Assembly: GCF_001941845.1 (NCBI RefSeq)
Contig: NZ_CP018870.1
Span: 4,160,001-4,224,000 of the forward strand
Reading direction: 5' to 3'
Source: Streptomyces sp. TN58
GTDB lineage: Bacteria; Actinomycetota; Actinomycetes; Streptomycetales; Streptomycetaceae
DNA: 64,000 nt
Shown here: one piece after another, positions 51,149 through 60,176 of the stretch
How positions within the stretch are numbered: the stretch's first letter is position 1
Layout: each line of letters begins with the position of its first letter
The notes under the pieces: generated by a model
What the model saw: the letters and a program-made list of their open reading frames with translations, nothing else
Database searches by the model: none
What the model was told of the DNA's origin: nothing
Position numbers and translations under genes: made by a program

Positions 51149-52159
51149 TCAGGTGTGCGTCCCATCGCGGCGTCCAGCAGCGGCCGCATCGGGTAGGAGG
51201 AGCAGCTTGCCGGTGGTACGCCGAGCCTCCAGATCGCTGTGGGCCCGGGCGGCCTCGGACAATGCGTAGCGGCCCGTCACGGTGACCTCAAGCGCCTTGG
51301 AGCGAACCCACTCGAACACATCGGCGGCCCGTCGGAGCAGTTCGGACCGATCGGCGATGAAGTCCCCGAGGCTGGGCCGGATCAGGGTCAGCGAACCGCC
51401 GTGGGCGAGCCGCATCGGATCGAACGGAGGCACGGCACCACTTGCCGCGCCGAAGAGCACGAGGTGGCCGCGGGTTCGCAGGCCGGCGAGGCTCGCGTCG
51501 AAGGTGTGCGCGCCGACGCCGTCGAAGACAACCGGCAGTCCCTGACCGCCGTTGAGCCGCCTCACCTCGGCTGCGAGATCGTCGACTGCGGAGGGAACGA
51601 TCACCTCGGCGGCCCCGGCACGCTTCGCCAGCTCGGCCTTCGCCGTGGTCGACGTCGTGCCGATCACCCTGCCGCCGAGGTGGGTGATGAGCTGGGTCAG
51701 AAGCAGCCCCATGCCACCGGCAGCCGCATGCACGAGCACCGTGTCGCCCCCCTGAACCGGGTAGGCGTCCTTGACGAGATAGTGCGCGGTCATGCCTTGG
51801 AGGAGCACGGCGGCGGCTGTCTCGAAGCCGATGTCGTCGGGCAGCGGCACCAGCCGGGAGGCGTCCACGACGGCCCGCTCGGCATACGAGCCGGGGATCT
51901 CCACCCAACCGACCCGGTCCCCGACTGCGACGTCGGTGACGTCGGGTCCGACTTCGACGACCGTGCCGGCGCCCTCGGTGCCCGGGGTGAAGGGCAGCGG
52001 GAGGCTGTACCGGCCTTCGCGGTGGTAGACGTCGAGGAAGTTGACCCCGGATGCGGCGACCTCCACGATCGCCTCGCCCGGACCCGGCCGCGGCTGGTCC
52101 ACCTCGGCCTCCTGCAGCACCTCGGGACCGCCCACTTCGTACACCTGAATCGCTCGCAT
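51149..52159 (-). CDS. quinone oxidoreductase (QorA/zeta-crystallin-like)
   Basis: This 336-residue NADPH-dependent quinone reductase of the MDR superfamily opens MRAIQVYEVGGPEVLQ. NFLDVYHREGRY and LPFTPGTEGAGTVVEVG are the substrate-domain blocks. VLVHAAAGGMGLLLTQL is the cofactor motif, and LLLLPDAAA lies at the end. It is closer to E. coli QorA than its neighbour at 50126. The ATG at 52159 follows GGAGGG closely; the longer frame to 52525 is not supported. It is convergent with the other oxidoreductase. Confidence 0.9.
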   Translation of the reverse strand: MRAIQVYEVGGPEVLQEAEVDQPRPGPGEAIVEVAASGVNFLDVYHREGRYSLPLPFTPGTEGAGTVVEVGPDVTDVAVGDRVGWVEIPGSYAERAVVDASRLVPLPDDIGFETAAAVLLQGMTAHYLVKDAYPVQGGDTVLVHAAAGGMGLLLTQLITHLGGRVIGTTSTTAKAELAKRAGAAEVIVPSAVDDLAAEVRRLNGGQGLPVVFDGVGAHTFDASLAGLRTRGHLVLFGAASGAVPPFDPMRLAHGGSLTLIRPSLGDFIADRSELLRRAADVFEWVRSKALEVTVTGRYALSEAARAHSDLEARRTTGKLLLLPDAAAAGRRDGTHT

Positions 52160-52517
52160 GGCCCTCCAATGTCGGCTCATCCCCCACCAACCCCGTTGAC
52201 GGCACTCCGATTCCCGAACCCCCGTACGGAGCTGCCGACGTACGACGGGCTGCGCGCCGCCGAGGCCAAGGGGCAGCAAGGGCGGGCGCCGCCCCGCGGT
52301 TGCGGCCACGAAACCGACGGGGTTCCCCGAGGCCGGGCGCCGAGATTTTCTTGCGCATGTTCGTCGGTGGTCCGGGTGGTGCGGATCCGGACAGTGTCCG
52401 CCTGGGGTGCTCCGCCGTGCTGCGGGTGCGGCTGACCTGCGCCGGGCCCTTGGCCGGGGTGCGGGGGGCGCGCCGAAATGGAGGGCCGCCAGGCCGGATA
52501 TCGAACACTGAATGATC
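52160..52517. other. gene-free stretch upstream of the quinone oxidoreductase gene
   Basis: No frame here has recognisable protein features in either direction. The GC content stays high and a few short palindromes occur. The left end must hold the minus-strand promoter of the oxidoreductase gene. I see nothing else that I can support. Confidence 0.4.
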
Positions 52518-52556
52518 AATTCCAAGTGCCAACAATCGCTGTGGCAAAGGGAATTG
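52518..52556 (+). promoter_or_regulatory. double palindrome upstream of the I36 inhibitor gene
   Basis: CAATTC and GAATTG are the outer arms (52518-52523, 52551-52556), with TGCCA and TGGCA nested inside about a 10-nt centre. The AT-rich element stands out in this GC-rich region. It abuts a promoter-like sequence (52561-52588) and is a candidate regulator-binding site. Confidence 0.55.
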
Positions 52557-52560
52557 ACCT

Positions 52561-52588
52561 TTGACTTCCGATCGGCGTGGCCTAGCCT
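52561..52588 (+). promoter_or_regulatory. candidate housekeeping promoter of the I36 inhibitor gene
   Basis: TTGACT and TAGCCT are separated by 16 nt and give a leader of about 78 nt to the GTG start. The -35 element matches the sigma-HrdB consensus well; the -10 is typical of Streptomyces. Confidence 0.6.
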
Positions 52589-52672
52589 GGCTCTCAGCCG
52601 ACCGGGGGGAAGGGCTTCGGCTGCCCTGCCCTCTCACTGCATCAGTCACCACCCGACGAGGGGGAGTAACGA

Positions 52673-53056
52673 GTGCTCAGTAAGAGGATTTCGGCCGGAT
52701 TCATCGCGATGGCGGCCGTCGCCGGCGTCGTCGCCGCGGCACCGTCCGCATCGGCCGTGGACCGTACCTGCTACGACGGCAATTTCTGCATCTACAAGGA
52801 CCGGGACTACTCCACCAACAACTCGATGTACCGGACGAAGTACGAGTCCGCGCGCTGGGACATCGACATGCCGGCCGTGTACGAGGCCGACAGCTCCTGG
52901 TGGAACCGGCGAGGTCAGTCGTCCAAGACCTACGGCGGTCGCTGGATGTCGCTCGGCGTCGAGATCTGTCTCATTCCCGGTGGTTCCGTGAACTACTACT
53001 GGGACGCCAACGACGATGGTGCGAGCAACACGCTGAACGACGGCTCCCGCTGCTGA
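52673..53056 (+). CDS. secreted peptidase inhibitor family I36 protein
   Basis: This 127-residue exported protein has a clear Sec signal peptide (KRISAGFIAMAAVAGVVAAA, cleavage after SASA at about residue 28). The mature domain contains RTCYDGNFCIYKDRDYS, VYEADSSWWNRRGQSSKTY and a final Cys pair, matching small beta/gamma-crystallin-like I36 inhibitors such as the S. nigrescens metalloproteinase inhibitor SMPI. Four cysteines could form two disulfides. The GTG start has GGGGGAG 6 nt upstream. A strong terminator follows 12 nt after the stop. Confidence 0.83.
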   Translation: MLSKRISAGFIAMAAVAGVVAAAPSASAVDRTCYDGNFCIYKDRDYSTNNSMYRTKYESARWDIDMPAVYEADSSWWNRRGQSSKTYGGRWMSLGVEICLIPGGSVNYYWDANDDGASNTLNDGSRC

Positions 53057-53068
53057 CCATCGCTCGAA

Positions 53069-53105
53069 GGCCGGGCCGCCCCCGCAGCGCGGGGGCGGCC
53101 CGGCC
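53069..53105 (+). terminator. terminator after the I36 inhibitor gene
   Basis: A 17-bp perfect GC stem (GGCCGGGCCGCCCCCGC with its complement) closes an AGC loop. It separates the inhibitor gene from the lipoprotein-ABC operon, although only 22 nt lie between it and the next start. Confidence 0.88.
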
Positions 53106-53127
53106 GCACCTTCGGAGGACACGGACA

Positions 53128-54072
53128 TTGAACAAGCGCATCCGGGTTGTGACGGCGATCGCGGTGGCGGCGGTGCTGACGGGCTCCGTCTCCGCCTGCT
53201 CGGAGGAGTCCCCCAAGGACATGGAGACGGCCCGCAGGGCCCAGGCCGCGCTCGACAGTGCGAACGAGGCGCTGGAGCAGGAGCGTGAGGCCGAGACCAA
53301 GCTGATCCGCAAGTGCATGAACGACCAGGGTTTCAAGGTGTTCCCGTCCGACGGCGCCAACAGCAGCAAGGCCGGCAAGCGCAGCGAAGACCTCACCCCG
53401 ACGCCCGAGACCGCGCGCACCGTGGGCTACGGCGCCGATCCGCGCCGTTCGGACAACCAGAAGACCCAGGAGGTCGGCGACGACTTCGACGCGCTGCCGG
53501 AGGACGTCAAGCGGGCCCACAGCATGGCCATGGACGGCTACGTCGACAAGCCCGAGGGCGGGGTCGAGTTCGACTTCGGCGGTGGCAAGGTCATGGTGCC
53601 GTCGAAGGGCTGCCGCGGCGAGACCCTGAAGGCCGTGTACGGGGACGTGAAGGAATACCTGCGGCTCAACTGGACGGTGTACAACACCGTGAAGCAGGAC
53701 AGTGCGCACATTCTCGCCGACGACGACGCCTATCAGAAGGCATTGTCGGAATGGGCTTCCTGCATGAAGGCCGGTGGTTATCCGGAGATTCCGACTCCCG
53801 AGAAGGCCAGGGAGGCGGCGCTTTCGCATTACGCGAATGTCGCGGACGGCGATACAGTCGCCCTCGACAACGCGCAGCGCGCTGAGATCAAACAGGCCAC
53901 CACTGATGCCGATTGCGGTACGAAGGTCGGGCTCAACACGAAGGCGCGGGAGGCCAAGAGCAAGGCGTCCGCCGATTCGCTGGTGAAGCACGAGGCGGAG
54001 ATCACCGCCTGGCTGGAACTCGTCACCAAAGCCAAGGGCAGGGCACAGGAACTACTGCGAGAGACGTCGTAA
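53128..54072 (+). CDS. lipoprotein of unknown function, first gene of an ABC exporter operon
   Basis: This 314-residue exported lipoprotein has signal peptide VVTAIAVAAVLTGSVSACSE with the lipobox Cys near residue 24. The mature part is helical and charged, with conserved-looking paired Cys motifs (LIRKCMNDQGF, WASCMKAGGYPEIPTP and TDADCG). Streptomyces has many such proteins upstream of MacB-like exporters. The start is TTG with GGAGG 9-10 nt upstream. The adaptor gene starts 4 nt after its stop. Confidence 0.75.
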   Translation: MNKRIRVVTAIAVAAVLTGSVSACSEESPKDMETARRAQAALDSANEALEQEREAETKLIRKCMNDQGFKVFPSDGANSSKAGKRSEDLTPTPETARTVGYGADPRRSDNQKTQEVGDDFDALPEDVKRAHSMAMDGYVDKPEGGVEFDFGGGKVMVPSKGCRGETLKAVYGDVKEYLRLNWTVYNTVKQDSAHILADDDAYQKALSEWASCMKAGGYPEIPTPEKAREAALSHYANVADGDTVALDNAQRAEIKQATTDADCGTKVGLNTKAREAKSKASADSLVKHEAEITAWLELVTKAKGRAQELLRETS

Positions 54073-54076
54073 CACC

Positions 54077-55571
54077 GTGATGAGCCTTGAACACCCCGAA
54101 GGGGCCCAGGAGGCCGAGCCGTCCGGCGGGCGGGCCCGTCACCGGTCCAGGCGGGGCCTCGTCATCGCCGCCGCCGTCGTGGTGCTGTTCGGAAGTTCCG
54201 GATCGGTCTGGTGGATCGCATCCCAGGCCAGAACACCCGAGCAGCGTGCCTCGAACGCCGCCGCGCCCCCGCCTTCGCGGATCACGGGGAAGGTCTCCGA
54301 CGAGCAGCTCGTCGAGAAGATGGACCTGACCGGGAAGGTCGAGACGGCCTCCCGGACGACCGTCACCGGCACCATGCCGCAGGGCACGAGCCGCGCGGTC
54401 GTGACGGGCCTGCCCGCGACGGCGGGCAAGAGCCTGAAGGCCGGTGCGGTCGTCGCCGAGGTGTCGGGCCGCCCGGTGCTGCTCCTGCCGGGCCGCTTCC
54501 CCGCGTACCGGGACCTGAGGGCGGGCGACAAGGGCCCCGACGTCCGGCAACTGCAGCGCGCGCTCAAGCCCCTGTACGGGACGGCCGTGAGCGGAACGTA
54601 CGACCGGGCCACCGTCGAGGCGGTGCGCAGGCTGTACGCGGCGGCCGGGTACGAGGGGCCGTCCGGACAGGGGCAGGGCGGCGGCGCGAGCGGCGGCGGC
54701 GCGAGTGCCGGCTCGGCCACCGGCCGGCCCGCCGGCGGCGCCGCCCCCCGCGGCGGCGCGGAGACCGACGGCGGCACGGGCGCGGCCCCCGCCGCGAACG
54801 GCGCCCCGAGCGCGGCGCCCGACAGCGGCTCCGACGCGCCGCCCGCCGCCGGACCGGCCAAGCCCGGTGAGACGCTGCCGGCCGCGGAGGTCGCGTACGT
54901 CGGCACCCTCCCGGCCACGGTGGTGCAGGTCACCGCGGCGGTGGGCGACGCGGCCGACAAGCCGCTCGTCGTCCTCGGCAGCGGCGGCCGCCAGGTACGG
55001 GCGCCCCTCACCGCGGACCAGCGCACCCGCTTACGCGACCTGCCGAACGACGCGGTCATCCGCTTCGGCACCGGCCCCTACGCGGGGCGGGAGGGCAGCC
55101 TCGGCTCCCTCACCGGGGTCCCCGACGCCAAGGGCGGCGGCGACCAGCAGGGGAACGCGAAAACGGGCGGGCAGGACGGCGGTGACACGTCCGGCACCGC
55201 CGGCACCACAGGTACGGGCACCGCGGGAAGCGGCGGCGGGGCAGGCGGCGGGACACGGCACGAGGCGCTGTTCGTCCCCAGCGGCGCGGAGGCCGAGGAA
55301 GGGGCGGTCCAGCAGATCAGCGTCGAGCTGCGGCGCAGCCCCAAGGGCGCGCTGACCGTTCCGGTGTCGGCCGTCTGGACCGACCTCGGCGGCTCGTCCA
55401 CGGTCACCGTCACCGAGAACGGCAAGGAGCGCAACGTCCCCGTCGAGGTGCTGTTCACCCATGACGGCCTCACCGCCGTCAACGCGATCGACTCGAACCT
55501 CGGCGCCGGCCAGAGCGTCGTCCTCGTGCGCCGCGGCAAGGCGGCGGACAGCTCCGACGGGGGCGGCGGCG

Positions 55572-55579
<8 letters not shown>
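54077..55579 (+). CDS. efflux adaptor subunit with peptidoglycan-binding domain
   Basis: This 500-residue membrane-anchored protein has one N-terminal transmembrane helix (GLVIAAAVVVLFGSSGSVWW, about 27-47). A peptidoglycan-binding motif follows (LRAGDKGPDVRQLQRALKPL, about 150-195), with Gly/Ala-rich linkers. The C-terminal beta domain (ELRRSPKGALTVPVSAVWTD onward) resembles HlyD/MacA-type membrane-fusion proteins. With the downstream ATPase and FtsX-like permease it should form a MacAB-like exporter adapted to a Gram-positive wall. The start is GTG at 54077 or ATG one codon later. Its end overlaps the ATPase start by 8 nt. Confidence 0.82.
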
Positions 55580-56235
<656 letters not shown>

Positions 56236-56246
<11 letters not shown>

Positions 56247-57513
56247 CCGCGGGACGCGTGAGCCGTCCGACGGGGAGACGGGGCGTATGGAGCGGAAGGC
56301 GGCCCCCGCCGCTCCGCGGACGTCCGCCGTGGACCTGCTCGTGCAGGCCTTCCTGGCGCTGTTCGGCCGCCGGTTCCGCACCCTGCTGACGATGGTGGGC
56401 ATCTCCGTGGGGCTGGCCGCGGCACTCGCCACGCTCGGTATCACCGCCAGCGCGGCCGGTGCCGTGTCCGACCAGTTCGACGCACTCAAGGCGACCCGGG
56501 TGACGGTCAAGTACCCCTCGGAGCCCGTCGCCGGGATCCGGCCCCGGCCCGACGGCGGCGACACCGAACGGGTCCGGGGCCTCAACGGGGTCCGTACCGC
56601 GGGTCTGCTCAGCAAGGCCGGTGAACAGCCGGTGGTCTCCCGCCTGCGGTCGGGCACGTCGAACGACCTGCCCGAGGGCACGGTGCTCGCCGCGCAGCCC
56701 GACGCCCTGCTGGCCATGTCGGCCGAACTCACCCAGGGCCGGTGGTTCGACACCGGGCACGATGCGCGGCGGGAGCGGGTGGCCCTCCTCGACACCGCAG
56801 CCGCGTCCCGGCTGACCGTCGACGGCGGCGCCGGCAACTCCGTGATCCACCTCAACGGCGTCCCGTTCAGCGTGGTCGGGGTCTTCCGCGCCCCCTCCGG
56901 AGACACGAACCTCACCGGTTCCGTCGTCGTCCCCTACTGGGCCGCCCTCCAGGACCCGGCCGGGCTGGGCTTCGCCCCCGCGGAAATGATCATCCGTACG
57001 GATCTGGGCGCCGCCGACCAGATCGGCGCCGAAGCCCCCTTCGCCCTGGCCCCGGGCGCCCCGGACAAGCTCGTCGCGCTCGTGCCGCCGGACCCGCGGT
57101 CCCTGCGCCAGGGCGTGGAGTCGCAGACCCGGGCGCTGTTCCTGGGACTGGCCGCCGTCTCCCTCGGCGTGGGCGCGCTCGGCGTCAGCAACACCGCCTA
57201 CGTGTCCGTGCTGGAGCGCCGCTCCGAGATCGGACTGCGCCGTGCCCTCGGCGCCTCCCGGAGGGCGGTCGCCGGGCAGTTCTGCATCGAGAGCGGGCTG
57301 GTCGGGCTCGCCGGCGGGGTCGTCGGCACGGTCCTGGGCATCCAGATCACCGCGGTGACGTGCCTGGCCAAGGACTGGCTGGTGGTCCTCGACCCCGCCC
57401 TCACGTCGGCGGGGCCGCTGGTGGGCCTCGTGGTGGGGCTGGCCGCAGGGCTGTACCCGGCCCTGGCGGCCGCCCGCATCCTGCCCGCCGAGACGCTTCG
57501 GGCGGGCGTGTAG
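56236..57513 (+). CDS. ABC transporter permease (MacB/FtsX-like)
   Basis: This 425-residue protein has the MacB arrangement: one N-terminal transmembrane helix (TLLTMVGISVGLAAALATLG), a large extracytoplasmic domain (about 80-300) and three C-terminal helices. The latter include LFLGLAAVSLGVGALGVSNT and SGLVGLAGGVVGTVLGIQIT. The cytoplasmic coupling segment ERRSEIGLRRALGASRRAVA is diagnostic of the family. The start is GTG inside the ATPase gene; an ATG 17 codons further is an alternative. It is convergent with the injection-system cluster. Confidence 0.9.
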
Positions 57514-57546
57514 GAGGGGCGGTGCCGCGTCGGCGGTGCTCGTGCT

Positions 57547-59598
57547 TCAGCCGCGCTGGAAGAACTCCACCTCCGCCAGGGCGAGATGGTGCTGCGGTGC
57601 CGAACCGGCGGGCTCCTGGAGGGTCAGCCGGACCGTCGCGACATCGCTGATGCCGGTGGGGAAGGTCTGCGGACCCGGCTTGTCGCTGAGGTGGAGCTCC
57701 TTGTGGACCGTGGTGCCGTCCCGGTCCGTCACCTCCATGTCGATCCGCAGCGCCCGGCCCTGCCTCGCGTACTCCTCGGGGGCGGGCGAGGCGCCGTTCG
57801 TGACGATCACGGCGACCAGGCGGAACGGCTTGCCGAAGGTGTACGTCGCCGAGGCGCCGGGGCCGGGCGCGGCCCAGTAGCGGTTGCTGAGGCCGTCCGT
57901 GCTCTGGCCCACGGGGTGCCCGGGGAGTTCGGCGCCGGCCTGGGCCCGGGTCGGGGTGACGGCCTTGGCCTTGCCGAGCTTGTCCAGGGTGTCCTGCACC
58001 AGGTGGCGTCCGGCGGGCAACAGCAGGAACCCGGCCGCGCCGAGCGCCAGTACGACTGCCAGCACCACCAGGAAGCGGACCAGGCGGCCGGAGCCGGCGC
58101 GGGTGCGGCGGCGCAGTGGCCAGACGGTGCGCCACCACGGCAGGGGTGCCGCGACGGTGGTGGGCGTCAGCGGTGTCGCACAGCGGCGGCAGAAGCGCCG
58201 GTCGGGCGGGTTCGGCGTGCCGCAGGCAGGGCAGGGCGCGCCGGTGACGTTGTCGGCGGCGGGGAGGGGACGGACGACGGGGCGCGGCGCGGCGGCCCTG
58301 GCGGGCAGCACCGGAGCCGGGGACGCCGCCGCCGGGTGCACGGGCGGCACCGGTCCGCCCCCGCCCGGGGCCTCCGCCGCCGGCCCGGGGGCCACCGGTC
58401 CGGTCCCGCCTGCCCGTTCCGGGCTGAGGGACTGATCCGCCGTGGGGGTGTCCGCCGCCGGCCCGGGGGCGGCCGCGGGTGCGGGTGCGGCCCGGTCCGC
58501 CGTGCGGGCTTCCGGGGCGGGCGGGCTCGGCCGCCTGAGCACCCGGGACAGCCACCGGTTCGCGGCGGCGGCCGCGGGCGCGCCGGGCTCCGCCCCGGTG
58601 CTCGTGGGGGAGTCGGAGGAGCCGTCCGGCTCCGGGACCTCGCCGCCCTGTGCGTCAGCCTCCCGGGCTGCGGGCCGTTGGGGAGTACCACCGTGCGGAC
58701 CGCCCTGGGCGGCGGCCGCACCGGGCATACCCTGCCGGGGCGCGTCGCCCGAAGGCGTTGCCTCCTGGGCGGTGCCCCGTCGGGCCGTGGCGCCCGGGGC
58801 CGTGGCGCCCGGGGCGGCGGCCGCACGGGCGGCCGCGCCAGGCGCGCCCTGCCGGGGCTCGCCGCCCGAAGGCGTTGCCTCCCGGGTGGTGCCCCGTCGG
58901 GCCGTCCCGCCCGCCGTGGGGTCTTCCGGGGGCGCCCCGCCCGGAGCCGTGGCCTCATGGGCGGTGGCTTCTCGGGACGTGCCCTCCGAGGCCGTGTCCT
59001 GCCGAGGCGTGCCGGTCTGGGGCGCGGCGGCCCAAGAGGTGGCCCTCTCATGGGTGCCCTGGGGGGCGGCCGCCTCGGCGGTGTCTGCCCGGCGCGTTCC
59101 GCCCGGGGCGGCGGGTTCGCCGGGTGTTCCGCCCGGAGGCGTCGCTTCCGGGGCCGTTCCCCGTGGAGCGGTTCCGCCTGGCGTGGCGCCCTCCGGGGCC
59201 GGCCGTCCCGGCGTGGGGTCTTCCGGGGGCGCACCGCCGGGAGCCGTGCCCCCATGAGCGGTGTCCTCCTGGGCCGTACCGCCCGCGGCCGTGGCTCCAT
59301 GGGCGGTGGCATCCCGGGACATGCCTTCCCGGGGCGCGCCCTGCCGAGGGGCGCCGGTCCGGTCCGTGCCGGTCAGGGGCGCGTCGGTCCGAGGGGTGGC
59401 CCCCAGGTCCCCCCGCGGCGTGGGCTCCTGGCGGGGCACGCCCGGCCGAGGGGCGTCGCCTTCCGGGAGGTCCGGGAGGTCCGGGGCGGTCCGGGGTGCG
59501 CGGCGGGCGGGGGAGGACCAGTTGAGGTACGCGCCGCAGTGGGGGCAGAAGTCGTCTGTCGGGGCGGTGGACGCCCCGCAGGAGGGACACGTGCGCAT
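57547..59598 (-). CDS. zinc-ribbon, single-pass membrane protein with C-terminal discoidin-like domain (CisA-like candidate)
   Basis: This 683-residue protein opens with a zinc ribbon (CPSCGASTAPTDDFCPHCGA) and continues with about 400 low-complexity residues of degenerate GTA-, GT- and Pro-rich repeats. A second zinc ribbon (CPACGTPNPPDRRFCRRC) and a transmembrane helix (about 509-529, FLVVLAVVLALGAAGFLLLP) follow. It ends in a beta-rich, F5/8-type-C-like domain (about 560-683). It is the last gene after the baseplate genes, 5 nt behind the tail gene. Disordered region, helix and C-terminal carbohydrate-binding-like fold recall CisA, which links Streptomyces contractile injection systems to the membrane. 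That identity is inference. Confidence 0.62.
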   Translation of the reverse strand: MRTCPSCGASTAPTDDFCPHCGAYLNWSSPARRAPRTAPDLPDLPEGDAPRPGVPRQEPTPRGDLGATPRTDAPLTGTDRTGAPRQGAPREGMSRDATAHGATAAGGTAQEDTAHGGTAPGGAPPEDPTPGRPAPEGATPGGTAPRGTAPEATPPGGTPGEPAAPGGTRRADTAEAAAPQGTHERATSWAAAPQTGTPRQDTASEGTSREATAHEATAPGGAPPEDPTAGGTARRGTTREATPSGGEPRQGAPGAAARAAAAPGATAPGATARRGTAQEATPSGDAPRQGMPGAAAAQGGPHGGTPQRPAAREADAQGGEVPEPDGSSDSPTSTGAEPGAPAAAAANRWLSRVLRRPSPPAPEARTADRAAPAPAAAPGPAADTPTADQSLSPERAGGTGPVAPGPAAEAPGGGGPVPPVHPAAASPAPVLPARAAAPRPVVRPLPAADNVTGAPCPACGTPNPPDRRFCRRCATPLTPTTVAAPLPWWRTVWPLRRRTRAGSGRLVRFLVVLAVVLALGAAGFLLLPAGRHLVQDTLDKLGKAKAVTPTRAQAGAELPGHPVGQSTDGLSNRYWAAPGPGASATYTFGKPFRLVAVIVTNGASPAPEEYARQGRALRIDMEVTDRDGTTVHKELHLSDKPGPQTFPTGISDVATVRLTLQEPAGSAPQHHLALAEVEFFQRG

Positions 59599-59603
59599 CG
59601 CCG

Positions 59604-60176
59604 TCAGCTCCCTTCGGCCGTGGGCGGCCCGGGCAGGATCTCCACCCGGCACGCCGTGTGGACGGGGCACAGGCTGTGGACGAGGGCGCGGACCCGGTCC
59701 GCGTCCACCTCGTACGCGGCGCCCGGGCCGCGCGGCCACACCCGTACGAGGACTTCGCCGGCCGGTGGCGGGGGCGGCTCGGAGCCGGCCGTGCGGGACC
59801 AGACGGCCGTGCCGTCGCCGCTGACGTCGGCGGACACGCCGAGGACCAGGCGCAGGGCCTCGACCAGGCCGCGCCGGGTGCCGCGCCACCGGTGGAGTTC
59901 CACCGCGCGGGCCACCGCCTCCCGCCGCAGGGCGGTCGGCCAGTCGGGGTCGTCCGCGGCGCCGACCCAGCCGGCCAGCCAGGCCAGGAAGTCGGCCGGG
60001 GCGAGCCGGGGGTCGAAGTAGGAGGGCAGGTTGTCGAGGGTCGTGAACACCGGGGCCAGGACGGTGTCCAGGCCGGCCGTGAACCGCTGGGCGAAGTCGT
60101 CGTCGGCGTACAGGGCGGGCAGTTGCCCGCCGATGGGGTGCCGGCTGGGCAGGCCGGGTACGGCGGCCCGGCTCAT
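59604..60176 (-). CDS. contractile injection system tail/baseplate protein (phage tail protein I-like)
   Basis: This 190-residue protein matches the phage tail-like domain of contractile injection systems. It opens with GLPSRHPIGGQLPALYADDD, then FAQRFTAGLDTVLAPVFTTL and NLPSYFDPRLAPADFLAWLA, the well-conserved core around FLAWLAGWVG. RREAVARAVELHRWRGTRRG follows. The role is in the baseplate wedge. Its ATG overlaps the stop of the baseplate J gene by 4 nt. Confidence 0.88.
   Translation of the reverse strand: MSRAAVPGLPSRHPIGGQLPALYADDDFAQRFTAGLDTVLAPVFTTLDNLPSYFDPRLAPADFLAWLAGWVGAADDPDWPTALRREAVARAVELHRWRGTRRGLVEALRLVLGVSADVSGDGTAVWSRTAGSEPPPPPAGEVLVRVWPRGPGAAYEVDADRVRALVHSLCPVHTACRVEILPGPPTAEGS

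Noticed and set aside
58167..59590. Long alternative frames (381, 291, 271 codons) in the CisA-like gene region
   Set aside because: Repetitive GC-rich DNA keeps all frames open; only the minus-strand frame has zinc ribbons, a membrane helix and operon spacing.
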